DNA of 5,696 bases. Source: DASRAJ01 sp039920305. GTDB lineage: Bacteria; Bacteroidota; Bacteroidia; Chitinophagales; UBA10324. The stretch lies in the NCBI GenBank assembly GCA_039920305.1, contig JBDSEA010000254.1:1-5696 (forward strand). The letters run 5' to 3'. Both the position numbers and the translations under genes were made by a program. The notes beneath the pieces were generated by a model that was not told the origin of the DNA, did not search any database, and saw only the letters and a list, made by a program, of their open reading frames with translations. Shown piece by piece: positions 1 to 5,696 of the stretch (positions are counted from its first letter, which is position 1; each line of letters starts with the position of its first letter).

Positions 1-924
1 ACAGGCAAAACTCCTCACGCTGAATACCTTTTGAGACTTCTCTCCGGGAAATACCATACGGGAGTGTTGAGCAGGGGATATAAAAGAAAAACTACAGGAT
101 ACCTTTTGGCAGAGGAAAATTCCACTGCTGAAGAAACCGGTGATGAGGCATTGCAGGTAAAAAAGAAATTTCCTGCTGCTGCCATTGCTGTCTGCGAAGA
201 GCGCGCCATCGGAATTCCCATCATGCTTCTCGATGATCCCGGCCTGGAGGTTATTATTCTTGATGATGCCTTCCAGCATCGTAATGTGAAGCCGGGACTT
301 TCCATTCTGCTTACTGATTATTCAAAACTCTTTACCCAGGATGTGCTGCTGCCCGCCGGCACCTTGCGTGAGCCAAAACAAAATGCCTTAAGGGCTGATG
401 CGATTGTGGTTACTAAATGTCCTGTTGAAATTTCAACAGGTGAGAAGGATAAGATTATAGTAGAATTGAAGCAAAGGGCAGGTCAACAGGTTTTCTTTTC
501 CGGTTTACAATATGGGGATGCTTACAGCTTGTTCCATCCTGAAAACAAAAAAGCTCCTGGAGCAGCCGATGCAGTCCTGCTGGTAACGGGCATCGCCTCC
601 CCTGAAAGCTTGCTTGAATTCGTAAGAAGCAGGGTTAAAAATGTAAAGCACCTGAAGTTTCCTGATCATCATTATTTTACTTACAGGGATTTAAAACTGA
701 TTGCGGAAGAATACTCTGCCATTCCTGCCTCATCAAAAATGATTCTTACTACAGAAAAGGATGGTGTAAGATTGCTGACTCATGACGATTACTTTCTGAC
801 TCATCAGCTTGAAATATCCTGTATGCCGGTAGAAGCAAAGTTTTTATCCGAAGAAGAAGAAAAATTTAATTTCTTCGTTCTGAATTTCATAATAACCAAA
901 TCAGGGGAAAACCCACATGACTGA
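1..924 (+). CDS. lpxK: Tetraacyldisaccharide 4'-kinase LpxK (5'-truncated by window edge)
   Basis: LpxK transfers the gamma-phosphate of ATP to the 4' position of the tetraacyldisaccharide-1-phosphate lipid A precursor (lipid IVA synthesis) at the cytoplasmic face of the inner membrane. The reading frame is open from base 1 and encodes 307 visible residues. The first are TGKTP, the end of the family's GGTGKTP Walker A loop, so roughly the first 45-50 residues lie outside the window and the TTG at 31 is not the start. Other signatures are LSRGYKRK (visible residues 23-30), LDDAFQHR (87-94, containing the aspartate region implicated in catalysis), FPDHHYFT (220-227, with the conserved DH pair) and TTEKDGVRL (250-258). 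Length and motif order fit an intact gene. It overlaps the next gene by 8 bases (ATGACTGA), indicating cotranscription and probable translational coupling. Identification is secure; the missing start is only a window artefact. Confidence 0.96.
   Translation, partial: TGKTPHAEYLLRLLSGKYHTGVLSRGYKRKTTGYLLAEENSTAEETGDEALQVKKKFPAAAIAVCEERAIGIPIMLLDDPGLEVIILDDAFQHRNVKPGLSILLTDYSKLFTQDVLLPAGTLREPKQNALRADAIVVTKCPVEISTGEKDKIIVELKQRAGQQVFFSGLQYGDAYSLFHPENKKAPGAADAVLLVTGIASPESLLEFVRSRVKNVKHLKFPDHHYFTYRDLKLIAEEYSAIPASSKMILTTEKDGVRLLTHDDYFLTHQLEISCMPVEAKFLSEEEEKFNFFVLNFIITKSGENPHD
903..908 (+). promoter_or_regulatory. Ribosome binding site of the purine nucleoside phosphorylase gene
   Basis: AGGGGA lies 8 bases before the ATG at 917, inside the last codons of lpxK. 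It is the clearest Shine-Dalgarno-like sequence among the genes here and supports ATG 917 as the start, giving the 8-base overlap with lpxK. Confidence 0.6.
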
Positions 925-1738
925 TTTACAGAATGAGCTGATTGAGGCTGCGGAATTTATCCGTGGTAAAGCTGCTGTTTTTCCGCAGGTGGCAATAGTG
1001 CTTGGCTCAGGATTGAGTGAAGTGGTGAAAGAAATAAAGGTGAATGCAAGCATTGATTACAGCATTATTCCCCATTTTCCTGTAAGCACTGTAGAAGGTC
1101 ATTCCGGAAAACTGATGGGTGGTGAGTGGAATGGAAATCAGGTGTGGATCATGTCAGGAAGGTTTCACTACTACGAAGGATATACCATGCAGCAGGTTAC
1201 GTTTCCAATCCGGGTTTTAAAGCATCTTGGTGTGCAAACGATTTTTATCACCAATGCCAGCGGGGGGCTAAATCCTGAAATTAAAACTGGAGAGCTGATG
1301 GTGGTAACCGATCATATCAATTTAAATCCAGACAATCCACTTCGCGGAAAAAACGATAATCAACAGGGACCCCGTTTTCCGGATCAGCATGCCGTTTACG
1401 ATAAGCACCTGATACTTCAGGCAGCAAATATTGCTTTCAAGCACCGGATCAAATTGCATCAGGGTATATATGTTGGGGTTCCCGGTCCAGCCTTTGAAAC
1501 CCCGGCAGAATACAAGTACATGGGCATGCTCGGCGGCGATGCGGTTGGGATGTCAACGGTACCAGAGGTAATGGTAGCTAACTATTTGGGAATGAGGATC
1601 TTTTGCCTTTCCGTCATATGTGATGAAGGAAATCAGATGACTCCTGCAAAAGTTTCACATGCTGAAGTGGTAAAAGCGGCTAAAAGTGCGGAGCCGCGGA
1701 TGGGCATGATTCTGAAAGATCTTTTAGCATCCTTATGA
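917..1738 (+). CDS. punA: Purine nucleoside phosphorylase, trimeric PNP-I family
   Basis: This cytosolic enzyme splits purine (deoxy)nucleosides with phosphate into free base and (deoxy)ribose-1-phosphate for purine salvage. The 273 residues match the usual length of the trimeric (human PNP/PunA) family. Visible active-site elements, with human equivalents from my own alignment, are GSGL (S31, human S33), GRFHYYEG (R82, H84, Y86; human R84, H86, Y88), NASGG (N113-A114; human N115-A116), FETPAE (F193, E194; human F200, E201), GMSTVPEV (M212, S213; human M219, S220) and H248 (human H257). The position equal to human N243, which contacts purine N7/O6, appears to be aspartate (D236 in SVICDEGN), so substrate preference may differ from the strict 6-oxopurine type. 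Start ATG 917 has a Shine-Dalgarno and overlaps lpxK; the stop overlaps the porin start. Family assignment is secure; exact substrate is not. A methylthioadenosine phosphorylase is the main alternative but fits the motifs less well. Confidence 0.95.
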   Translation: MTDLQNELIEAAEFIRGKAAVFPQVAIVLGSGLSEVVKEIKVNASIDYSIIPHFPVSTVEGHSGKLMGGEWNGNQVWIMSGRFHYYEGYTMQQVTFPIRVLKHLGVQTIFITNASGGLNPEIKTGELMVVTDHINLNPDNPLRGKNDNQQGPRFPDQHAVYDKHLILQAANIAFKHRIKLHQGIYVGVPGPAFETPAEYKYMGMLGGDAVGMSTVPEVMVANYLGMRIFCLSVICDEGNQMTPAKVSHAEVVKAAKSAEPRMGMILKDLLASL

Positions 1739-3648
1739 TTCCTGATTCCGGATTGCATATATCAAAATTTATAAATCATTTCCACCGGTTGCGGCTTTTC
1801 ATTTTAATCATTCCGTTTTCCTTCTTAATATTTCATTTTTCCACAGGCCAGGATACCACCTTTCGCTATTACCCGCAATTTACGCGGTACACCACCCTGA
1901 GTCAACCGGATAGCATTCAACCTCTTGATACTGCTATAAGATTCTTTCAGCGGTTTCATCCTGCAGAGCAGCCTTTTGGATACCTGCACCTCGGGTATGC
2001 AGGGGCTCCGGCAATGCCGCTTTTTTTTATTTCGCGAAGAGATGCTGAGGTTGATATTGGCTTTCAGCAGTTTAATGCCTATTGGCGCGGGATTGATGAT
2101 GTTAAATTTTATGATACCCGTGAAGCCTTTACTTCTGTCAGGTACCAGCAGGGATCGCGCAATGAGATTCTTGTTTCCGCCATACATGCGCAGAATATTA
2201 CCCCGCAGCTTGGCTTTGGCATTGACTATAACCGGCTCAGGACTGATGGTTGGTATCAAAGGCAGACCTCCAGGCTTAGCAATTTCAATGGATATGCGCA
2301 ATATCATTCCCCAAATAATTTTTACAGTGTCAAGGCTGCGTACATTCTTAATAATTTCAATGTTCAGATCAACGGTGGCATTACCAATGACCTTATTTTC
2401 TCTGATTCCACGCTATTTGACAAGTCTCTCGCCACCGTTTACCTTGATTCGGCAAGTTCCGTATTAAAGAGCGATGAACTGGTGCTGGTGAATGCTATAA
2501 ACTTTGGAAGAAAGGTGTTCAGGGAAACCATTGATTCTGTTGAAAAGAAAAAAATTATCCCGGAATTCAGGTTTCAACACCGGGTTGAGTGGGAGAGGAG
2601 AAGGTTTTTTTTTAATGATTCATTTTCCGATGCCTCATTCTATACTGAGGATACACTCAATTTTGCGGCAGCGAGCGATTCCTTTATCGTAAGAAGAATC
2701 ACAAACGAAGTGCGCTTGTCAAAGCTGGAGCAGGATTCCTCATCACGCGTGTTTAAGTTTTCGGCTGATGCATTTGCACGGTTTTCGGTTTTCCAGGTTC
2801 AAAACCAGGATTATGTTAAGCAGATTCAGTCTGGAATCATAGGGGTAAATTTCAGTACGCTGTTTTTCTTAAAGCTGAAGCTTAGCTCATTTGGTGAGCT
2901 TAACCTGCTGGATAGAAACTTGGGTGATTTTGTTTTGAATGCCTCCATGATCTATTTGCTTTCAGATCAAAGGGCAATAGGTGCAGAAGCCATGATTTCC
3001 AATAACCATCCGGCACTCATTGAAGACGAATATCACTCGACCTATTTTAACTGGAATAATTCATTTGTGCCCCTGACTGCATTGTCAGGAAATGTTTTTT
3101 ACCGCGATCAGAAACTAAAATTATTTCTGAAGGCAGGCTGGTTCAGCCAGAGCGATTACATTTATTGGACTACCGGTAGTATTCCGGTTCAAAACGGAAC
3201 TCTGAGCGGGTTGCAGTTTTCGGCAGCTAAAAATTTCAGGGTAACCCGGTTTCACCTTGATAATGAAGTGATGTATCAAACCTTTAATGATAACAGTATT
3301 GTTTCATACCCGTCATTCATACTCCGGAGCAGCCTGTATTACCAGGATGATGAGTACAGGCATGCACTGCAGTCAAAAATTGGATTTGATGTGCGGTACC
3401 ACAACAATTATTTCGCGCCGGCGTATCAGCCGGCAACAGGACAGTTCCTGGAGCAGCGCACCCTGGTATTTGAATATCTTCCGGTGGTTGATCTATTTGT
3501 GGTGGTGAAGGTGAAAGCAGTCCGCGGTTACATTCTGCTTCAAAATGCGGCGCAGGGCTTGTTTGCAAACGGAAATTTTGCAGCTGTTCATTATCCGATG
3601 GCTGACCGCGCTGTTAAGTTTGGACTGCAGTGGATGTTCTGGAATTGA
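1735..3648 (+). CDS. Putative outer-membrane porin of the Bacteroidota (Porin_10-like)
   Basis: Predicted 637-residue outer-membrane beta-barrel. Residues 1-20 are polar and basic (HRLR at 17-20), followed by a hydrophobic stretch (about 21-36) and STGQ, reading as a signal peptide cleaved near residue 38-39. The mature start carries family-like elements: LDTAIRFFQRFHP (64-76), then YLHLGYAGAPAMPLFF (83-98). The rest is alternating aromatic and polar strands with short turns, and the protein ends in FGLQWMFWN, an aromatic-rich final strand suited to barrel assembly. Length fits the 'putative porin' family of Bacteroidota. ATG 1735 overlaps the phosphorylase stop as ATGA and has no Shine-Dalgarno, so translation probably depends on the upstream gene; in-frame TTG codons at residues 7 and 19 are less likely starts. 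The substrate is unknown. Being cotranscribed with a nucleoside phosphorylase makes a nucleoside or phosphate-ester channel a possible but untested guess. Confidence 0.85.
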   Translation: MIPDSGLHISKFINHFHRLRLFILIIPFSFLIFHFSTGQDTTFRYYPQFTRYTTLSQPDSIQPLDTAIRFFQRFHPAEQPFGYLHLGYAGAPAMPLFFISRRDAEVDIGFQQFNAYWRGIDDVKFYDTREAFTSVRYQQGSRNEILVSAIHAQNITPQLGFGIDYNRLRTDGWYQRQTSRLSNFNGYAQYHSPNNFYSVKAAYILNNFNVQINGGITNDLIFSDSTLFDKSLATVYLDSASSVLKSDELVLVNAINFGRKVFRETIDSVEKKKIIPEFRFQHRVEWERRRFFFNDSFSDASFYTEDTLNFAAASDSFIVRRITNEVRLSKLEQDSSSRVFKFSADAFARFSVFQVQNQDYVKQIQSGIIGVNFSTLFFLKLKLSSFGELNLLDRNLGDFVLNASMIYLLSDQRAIGAEAMISNNHPALIEDEYHSTYFNWNNSFVPLTALSGNVFYRDQKLKLFLKAGWFSQSDYIYWTTGSIPVQNGTLSGLQFSAAKNFRVTRFHLDNEVMYQTFNDNSIVSYPSFILRSSLYYQDDEYRHALQSKIGFDVRYHNNYFAPAYQPATGQFLEQRTLVFEYLPVVDLFVVVKVKAVRGYILLQNAAQGLFANGNFAAVHYPMADRAVKFGLQWMFWN

Positions 3649-3675
3649 TTTCACCTGCGAGAACTGTGAAATCAA
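3645..3675 (+). terminator. Stem-loop at the end of the lpxK-punA-porin unit, possible terminator
   Basis: TTGATTTCAC (3645-3654) is perfectly complementary to GTGAAATCAA (3666-3675), giving a 10-bp stem with an 11-base loop. The left arm contains the porin stop codon TGA (3646-3648). No uninterrupted T-tract follows, only a pyrimidine-rich TCTTCTTTCC (3682-3691), and AAAGAA/TTCTTT (3675-3680 / 3684-3689) could form a second weak hairpin. It may be an inefficient intrinsic terminator or a 3' RNA-protecting structure. Confidence 0.5.
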
Positions 3676-3814
3676 AAGAAATCTTCTTTCCTATAATTAA
3701 CATTAAGTTAAGTAGAAACAGGGTTTCGCTTCTGCTGCCATGTATCCATGTTCCTAAAAAAATCCCGACCAAATAATCTTAACTCTTTTCTCGAATCCTT
3801 TTGAGGTAATATTT
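3676..3814. other. AT-rich intergenic spacer before the DinB-family gene
   Basis: No start-to-stop frame with recognisable product is present. The spacer holds a small inverted repeat TTAAC-5-GTTAA (3697-3711) and two ATGs (3740, 3748) opening only very short frames. I see no convincing Bacteroidota promoter with both boxes: no TTTG element sits at the proper distance upstream of the TATTTTTG at 3810-3817. Confidence 0.5.
3803..3806 (+). promoter_or_regulatory. Possible ribosome binding site favouring TTG start of the DinB-family gene
   Basis: GAGG ends 8 bases before TTG 3815. It is the only sequence hint for a start, because the frame has no ATG between the upstream stop (TAA 3755-3757) and the ATG at 3908, which lies after conserved family residues. 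Confidence 0.35.
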
Positions 3815-4285
3815 TTGGCGATTGTTCAATTAAGATTGCTTACATTTTATTTTAAACCGGAAAGAATCCCTGAAAACCTGTTTGGCTGGAAGCCCCACGA
3901 GAAATCAATGAATATGGGCTACCTCGCCTTACTGGTTGCAGAAATTCCAAAGTGGATTGCAGTAACGATCCATGATTCCGTAATTGACTTTGCCACCTTT
4001 GAGCATTTTAAGCCGGTTTCAACTTCCGAACTGGTAAAGCATTTTAATGAAAACATGGAAAATGCAATTAAGGAACTGAAAAAGATTTCAAATGAAGAAA
4101 TTGCTGAATCATTCTCACTCAAAAATAACGGTCAGGTAATCTTTACCACCACCAAAAAAGAAAGCATCAGCTCAACCATCAATCACCTTGTTCATCACCG
4201 GGGTCAGCTGACTGTTTACATGCGGCTCAACGATATTGCCGTTCCTTCTATTTACGGTCCATCAGCGGATGATAAAACATTTTAG
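3815..4285 (+). CDS. DinB-family (DinB/YfiT-like four-helix) protein with atypical N-terminus
   Basis: The DinB/YfiT-like superfamily folds as a four-helix bundle that usually binds a metal through three histidines; many members are predicted thiol-dependent transferases of unknown substrate, and this has nothing to do with E. coli DNA polymerase DinB. Recognisable signatures are RIPENLFGWKPHEKSM (17-32), VAEIPKW (41-47), NGQVIFT (105-111), NHLVHHRGQLTVYMRL (123-138) and the tail IYGPSADD (146-153). H124 and H128 match the HxxxH metal pair. The histidine normally found in the LATHVAE-like segment of helix 2 is leucine here (L40). The first helix is about ten residues short and unlike the family. 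Start TTG 3815 was chosen because no upstream ATG exists in frame and GAGG precedes it. The gene is monocistronic in appearance and convergent with the TPR gene. Family call is firm; activity and the true start are uncertain, and early decay of the 5' end is possible. Confidence 0.82.
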   Translation: MAIVQLRLLTFYFKPERIPENLFGWKPHEKSMNMGYLALLVAEIPKWIAVTIHDSVIDFATFEHFKPVSTSELVKHFNENMENAIKELKKISNEEIAESFSLKNNGQVIFTTTKKESISSTINHLVHHRGQLTVYMRLNDIAVPSIYGPSADDKTF

Positions 4286-4308
4286 CTGGAATTTGCACAT
4301 CGGCGCCC
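4286..4308. other. Short gap between convergent genes
   Basis: Only 23 bases separate the DinB-family stop (TAG) from the TPR stop (TAA on the minus strand). It holds a GGCGCC palindrome (4302-4307) but no stem-loop with T-tract on either strand, so transcripts from the two sides may run into each other. Confidence 0.6.
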
Positions 4309-5613
4309 TTATTTCTGCGCATCAATTTCCTTTTTAATCGCTTCCAGCTTATCGAGCATGTTCAGCCGGGCATAAAGCTGTTTCAATGCAACCATGCTAT
4401 CCATGTCCTTGGGCTCAATCTGATGCGCCCGCTCCAGGTAGGGTAAGGATTTTTGAAATAAGGCATCCCGCTTTACCTTCAGTGCATCTATTTGCTTTAG
4501 CTGACTGTCAGGCAGCTTATTCATCTGGTTATTAATGTCAACGGCCTTGTTAAAATAACTTACGCCTAACTGGAAATAGCCGATGAAATTATTCGGGTCG
4601 AGGGCTATTGCCTGCTCGTAGGTTTTGCGGGCGTTGGCGGTATCCTTTATTTCATCATAGGCATTTCCTAACTGTACATAATATGAAATGAACCCGGGAT
4701 CTTTAGCAATGGCGGCCTTCAGCTTTTCTACGGCACTTGAGTAATTCTGTGAAGCAAGGTCAACATTCAGGTTCTTGATCATCAGATCCTTATCATCCGG
4801 AAACTTTTGTGCCCCTGCCGCATATAGCTGCGATGCTTTTACAGTATCCCCTTCCGCAAGCGCTATTTCGCCAAGTGCCGAATAGATCTGCGGCATTTCG
4901 ATCTTTCTGTCAGAAAGTGACTGCAGCAGCTGCTTTGCCTCATCGTTTTTCTTGAGTTTGGCAGCTGCAAAACCGGCATACAAAGTTGATAAGGTATCCT
5001 TAAAAGTGCTGTCAAAATTGGATTGTGTGTATTTAAACAATTCAGAAGAGGATTTGAAACGGTTATATGCCTCCTGGTAATTCCGGGAATTGTAAAAGGG
5101 TACGGCAGAATTATACGAACTGACGGCATAAAATTTAATTGCCTGTGCAATCTCATCGTTCCATTCATTCTTAGGACTTATTTCCCGTGTTTTTTTATAG
5201 GAAGCTATGGCCTCTGCCATGGCATCTTCAGTACCTGATTGCGAAGCACTTTCGGTTAAGCCATCCGGGGTCAGGTTAACCGTCAAGCCGTCATATATTA
5301 AGGCGTTGGCTGTTGTGGATTTTGGAGGCCCGATGGCGGTGATCACCTGTTCATTATTCATTCCGGGTTTTACCTTTTCCAGTTTGGAAGCAACATTATC
5401 ATAAATGCTCTGGTAAATGAGGCCGCGGTAATACCATGTTTTTGCCTGTACGCCCGTTTTTGCATCCTGTGTTGCTTCATTTATTGCAGTTTTTGCTTCT
5501 TCCAGCTCACCGGTCTTCAAGTAGTTGATGGCAGATTGAACCTTGAAAGGCTGAGCCTGAGAAGCTGTGATTCCAATGGCAAGAATGAATATGGATAAAA
5601 AGAGTTTGTTCAT
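4309..5613 (-). CDS. Secreted tetratricopeptide-repeat protein with a BamE-like insert
   Basis: Predicted 434-residue exported TPR protein, probably periplasmic; TPRs bind other proteins, and no partner can be named. A signal peptide is clear: MNK, a hydrophobic core (4-16) and TASQA with likely signal peptidase I cleavage after A20. It has no lipobox cysteine. Helical repeats run at about 24-72, 158-192, 208-234, 243-273, 275-306 and 309-341 (the last, ending in YEQAIALDPNN, is canonical). A further repeat at 343-402 is stretched by a charged linker (about 360-382) before YLERAHQIEPKD, and a last one covers 404-431 (LKQLYARLNMLDKLEAIKKE). Residues 79-118 break the pattern with a GM..EQV..AIGPP motif and a likely beta hairpin. 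ATG 5613 gives a proper signal peptide; no Shine-Dalgarno precedes it, as is common in this phylum. Fold assignment is strong; function unknown. Confidence 0.88.
   Translation of the reverse strand: MNKLFLSIFILAIGITASQAQPFKVQSAINYLKTGELEEAKTAINEATQDAKTGVQAKTWYYRGLIYQSIYDNVASKLEKVKPGMNNEQVITAIGPPKSTTANALIYDGLTVNLTPDGLTESASQSGTEDAMAEAIASYKKTREISPKNEWNDEIAQAIKFYAVSSYNSAVPFYNSRNYQEAYNRFKSSSELFKYTQSNFDSTFKDTLSTLYAGFAAAKLKKNDEAKQLLQSLSDRKIEMPQIYSALGEIALAEGDTVKASQLYAAGAQKFPDDKDLMIKNLNVDLASQNYSSAVEKLKAAIAKDPGFISYYVQLGNAYDEIKDTANARKTYEQAIALDPNNFIGYFQLGVSYFNKAVDINNQMNKLPDSQLKQIDALKVKRDALFQKSLPYLERAHQIEPKDMDSMVALKQLYARLNMLDKLEAIKKEIDAQK
5260..5379 (-). other. BamE/SmpA-like segment inside the TPR protein
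   Basis: Residues 79-118 of the TPR protein read KVKPGMNNEQVITAIGPP, then ALIYDGLTVNLTPDGL. This resembles the GMs.eqV...lG.P helix-turn and following strands of BamE/SmpA-type small domains and similar periplasmic modules. It sits between the TPR pair ending YRGLIYQSIYDN and the helix starting AIASYKKTREISPKNEW. The similarity is by eye and short, so it may be a partial or degenerate module. Confidence 0.5.
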
Positions 5614-5696
5614 GGGATGTTCGGTTTAAATGAAGGACAAAAGGTTTTGAATGAGGCAGCTTCCAAATTAAGTTCCAAGAATTTGATTACTTCTAA
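5614..5696. other. Upstream region of the TPR gene, to the window edge
   Basis: This should hold the leader and perhaps the promoter of the minus-strand TPR gene. Read on the minus strand, TTAATTTG (5671-5664) is one mismatch from the Bacteroidota -7 box TAnnTTTG, but no matching TTTG is seen about 20 bases further upstream, so I do not call a promoter. No plus-strand gene begins here. Confidence 0.35.

Noticed and set aside
31..924. lpxK starting at TTG 31
   Set aside because: The frame is open to base 1 and the residues before TTG 31 (TGKTP) belong to the conserved Walker A loop, so the gene simply continues beyond the window.
1825..2307. Minus-strand open frame of 160 codons inside the porin gene
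   Set aside because: The predicted peptide has no recognisable motif and lies wholly opposite a well-supported porin frame; it is an antisense shadow.
1976..2467. Plus-strand open frame of 163 codons in another frame of the porin gene
   Set aside because: Its Met/Leu/Ile/Arg-rich peptide is an out-of-frame readout of the beta-strand coding sequence, with no ribosome binding site or family signature.
3697..3711. Inverted repeat TTAAC-ATTAA-GTTAA as an operator
   Set aside because: Five-base arms in AT-rich DNA are expected by chance, and no promoter is seen next to it.
4863..5404. Several short frames on both strands overlapping the TPR gene
   Set aside because: All overlap the strongly supported TPR frame and show no domain features or start signals.
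5614..5696. Minus-strand frame open from the window edge to a TGA overlapping the TPR start (ATGA)
   Set aside because: 28 stop-free codons are easily due to chance in 83 bases, and the peptide has no recognisable character. It could be the tail of an upstream gene, but the window does not show enough to say so.
1..5696. A novel defence, mobile or biosynthetic system
   Set aside because: All five genes belong to recognisable housekeeping, envelope or widespread families. No toxin-antitoxin pair, nuclease, reverse transcriptase, repeat array or transposase is present.

Overview
The window looks like ordinary chromosomal DNA from a member of the Bacteroidota, plausibly an environmental Cytophaga-, Chitinophaga- or Sphingobacteria-like lineage. 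The evidence is a porin of a family known essentially from that phylum, a Bacteroidota-style LpxK (motif DDAFQHRNVKPG rather than the proteobacterial DDGLQH form), a secreted TPR protein of a type common there, and mostly weak Shine-Dalgarno signals. I see no rRNA, tRNA, CRISPR array, insertion sequence or integration scar.

Left part (1-3648, plus strand): three genes joined by overlaps. The lipid A 4'-kinase gene lpxK enters from the left edge, cut inside its P-loop. A trimeric-type purine nucleoside phosphorylase overlaps it by 8 bases (917-924). A predicted outer-membrane beta-barrel of the Bacteroidota putative porin family overlaps the phosphorylase by ATGA (1735-1738). This is almost certainly one transcript. 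A perfect 10-bp inverted repeat spans the porin stop codon and may close the unit.

Middle (3649-4308): an AT-rich spacer of 166 bases is followed by a DinB-family (four-helix DinB/YfiT-like) protein. Its body is well conserved, but its N-terminus is short and unlike the family, it lacks an ATG in a sensible place, and the first of the three usual metal-binding histidines appears to be leucine.

Right part (4309-5613, minus strand): a secreted tetratricopeptide-repeat protein convergent with the DinB gene, 23 bases apart. Between its first repeats and the next it carries a short segment resembling the BamE/SmpA motif (GM..EQV...GPP followed by a Y-G-L-T-V strand), which I would not expect in a plain TPR protein. 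Its upstream region (5614-5696) runs to the window edge.

Functionally, the left block combines envelope biogenesis (lipid A phosphorylation), purine salvage and an outer-membrane channel. A link between the porin and nucleoside or phosphate supply is possible but only inferred. I found no convincing new multi-gene system. The points worth a second look are residue-level oddities in the phosphorylase and DinB protein and the inserted module in the TPR protein.
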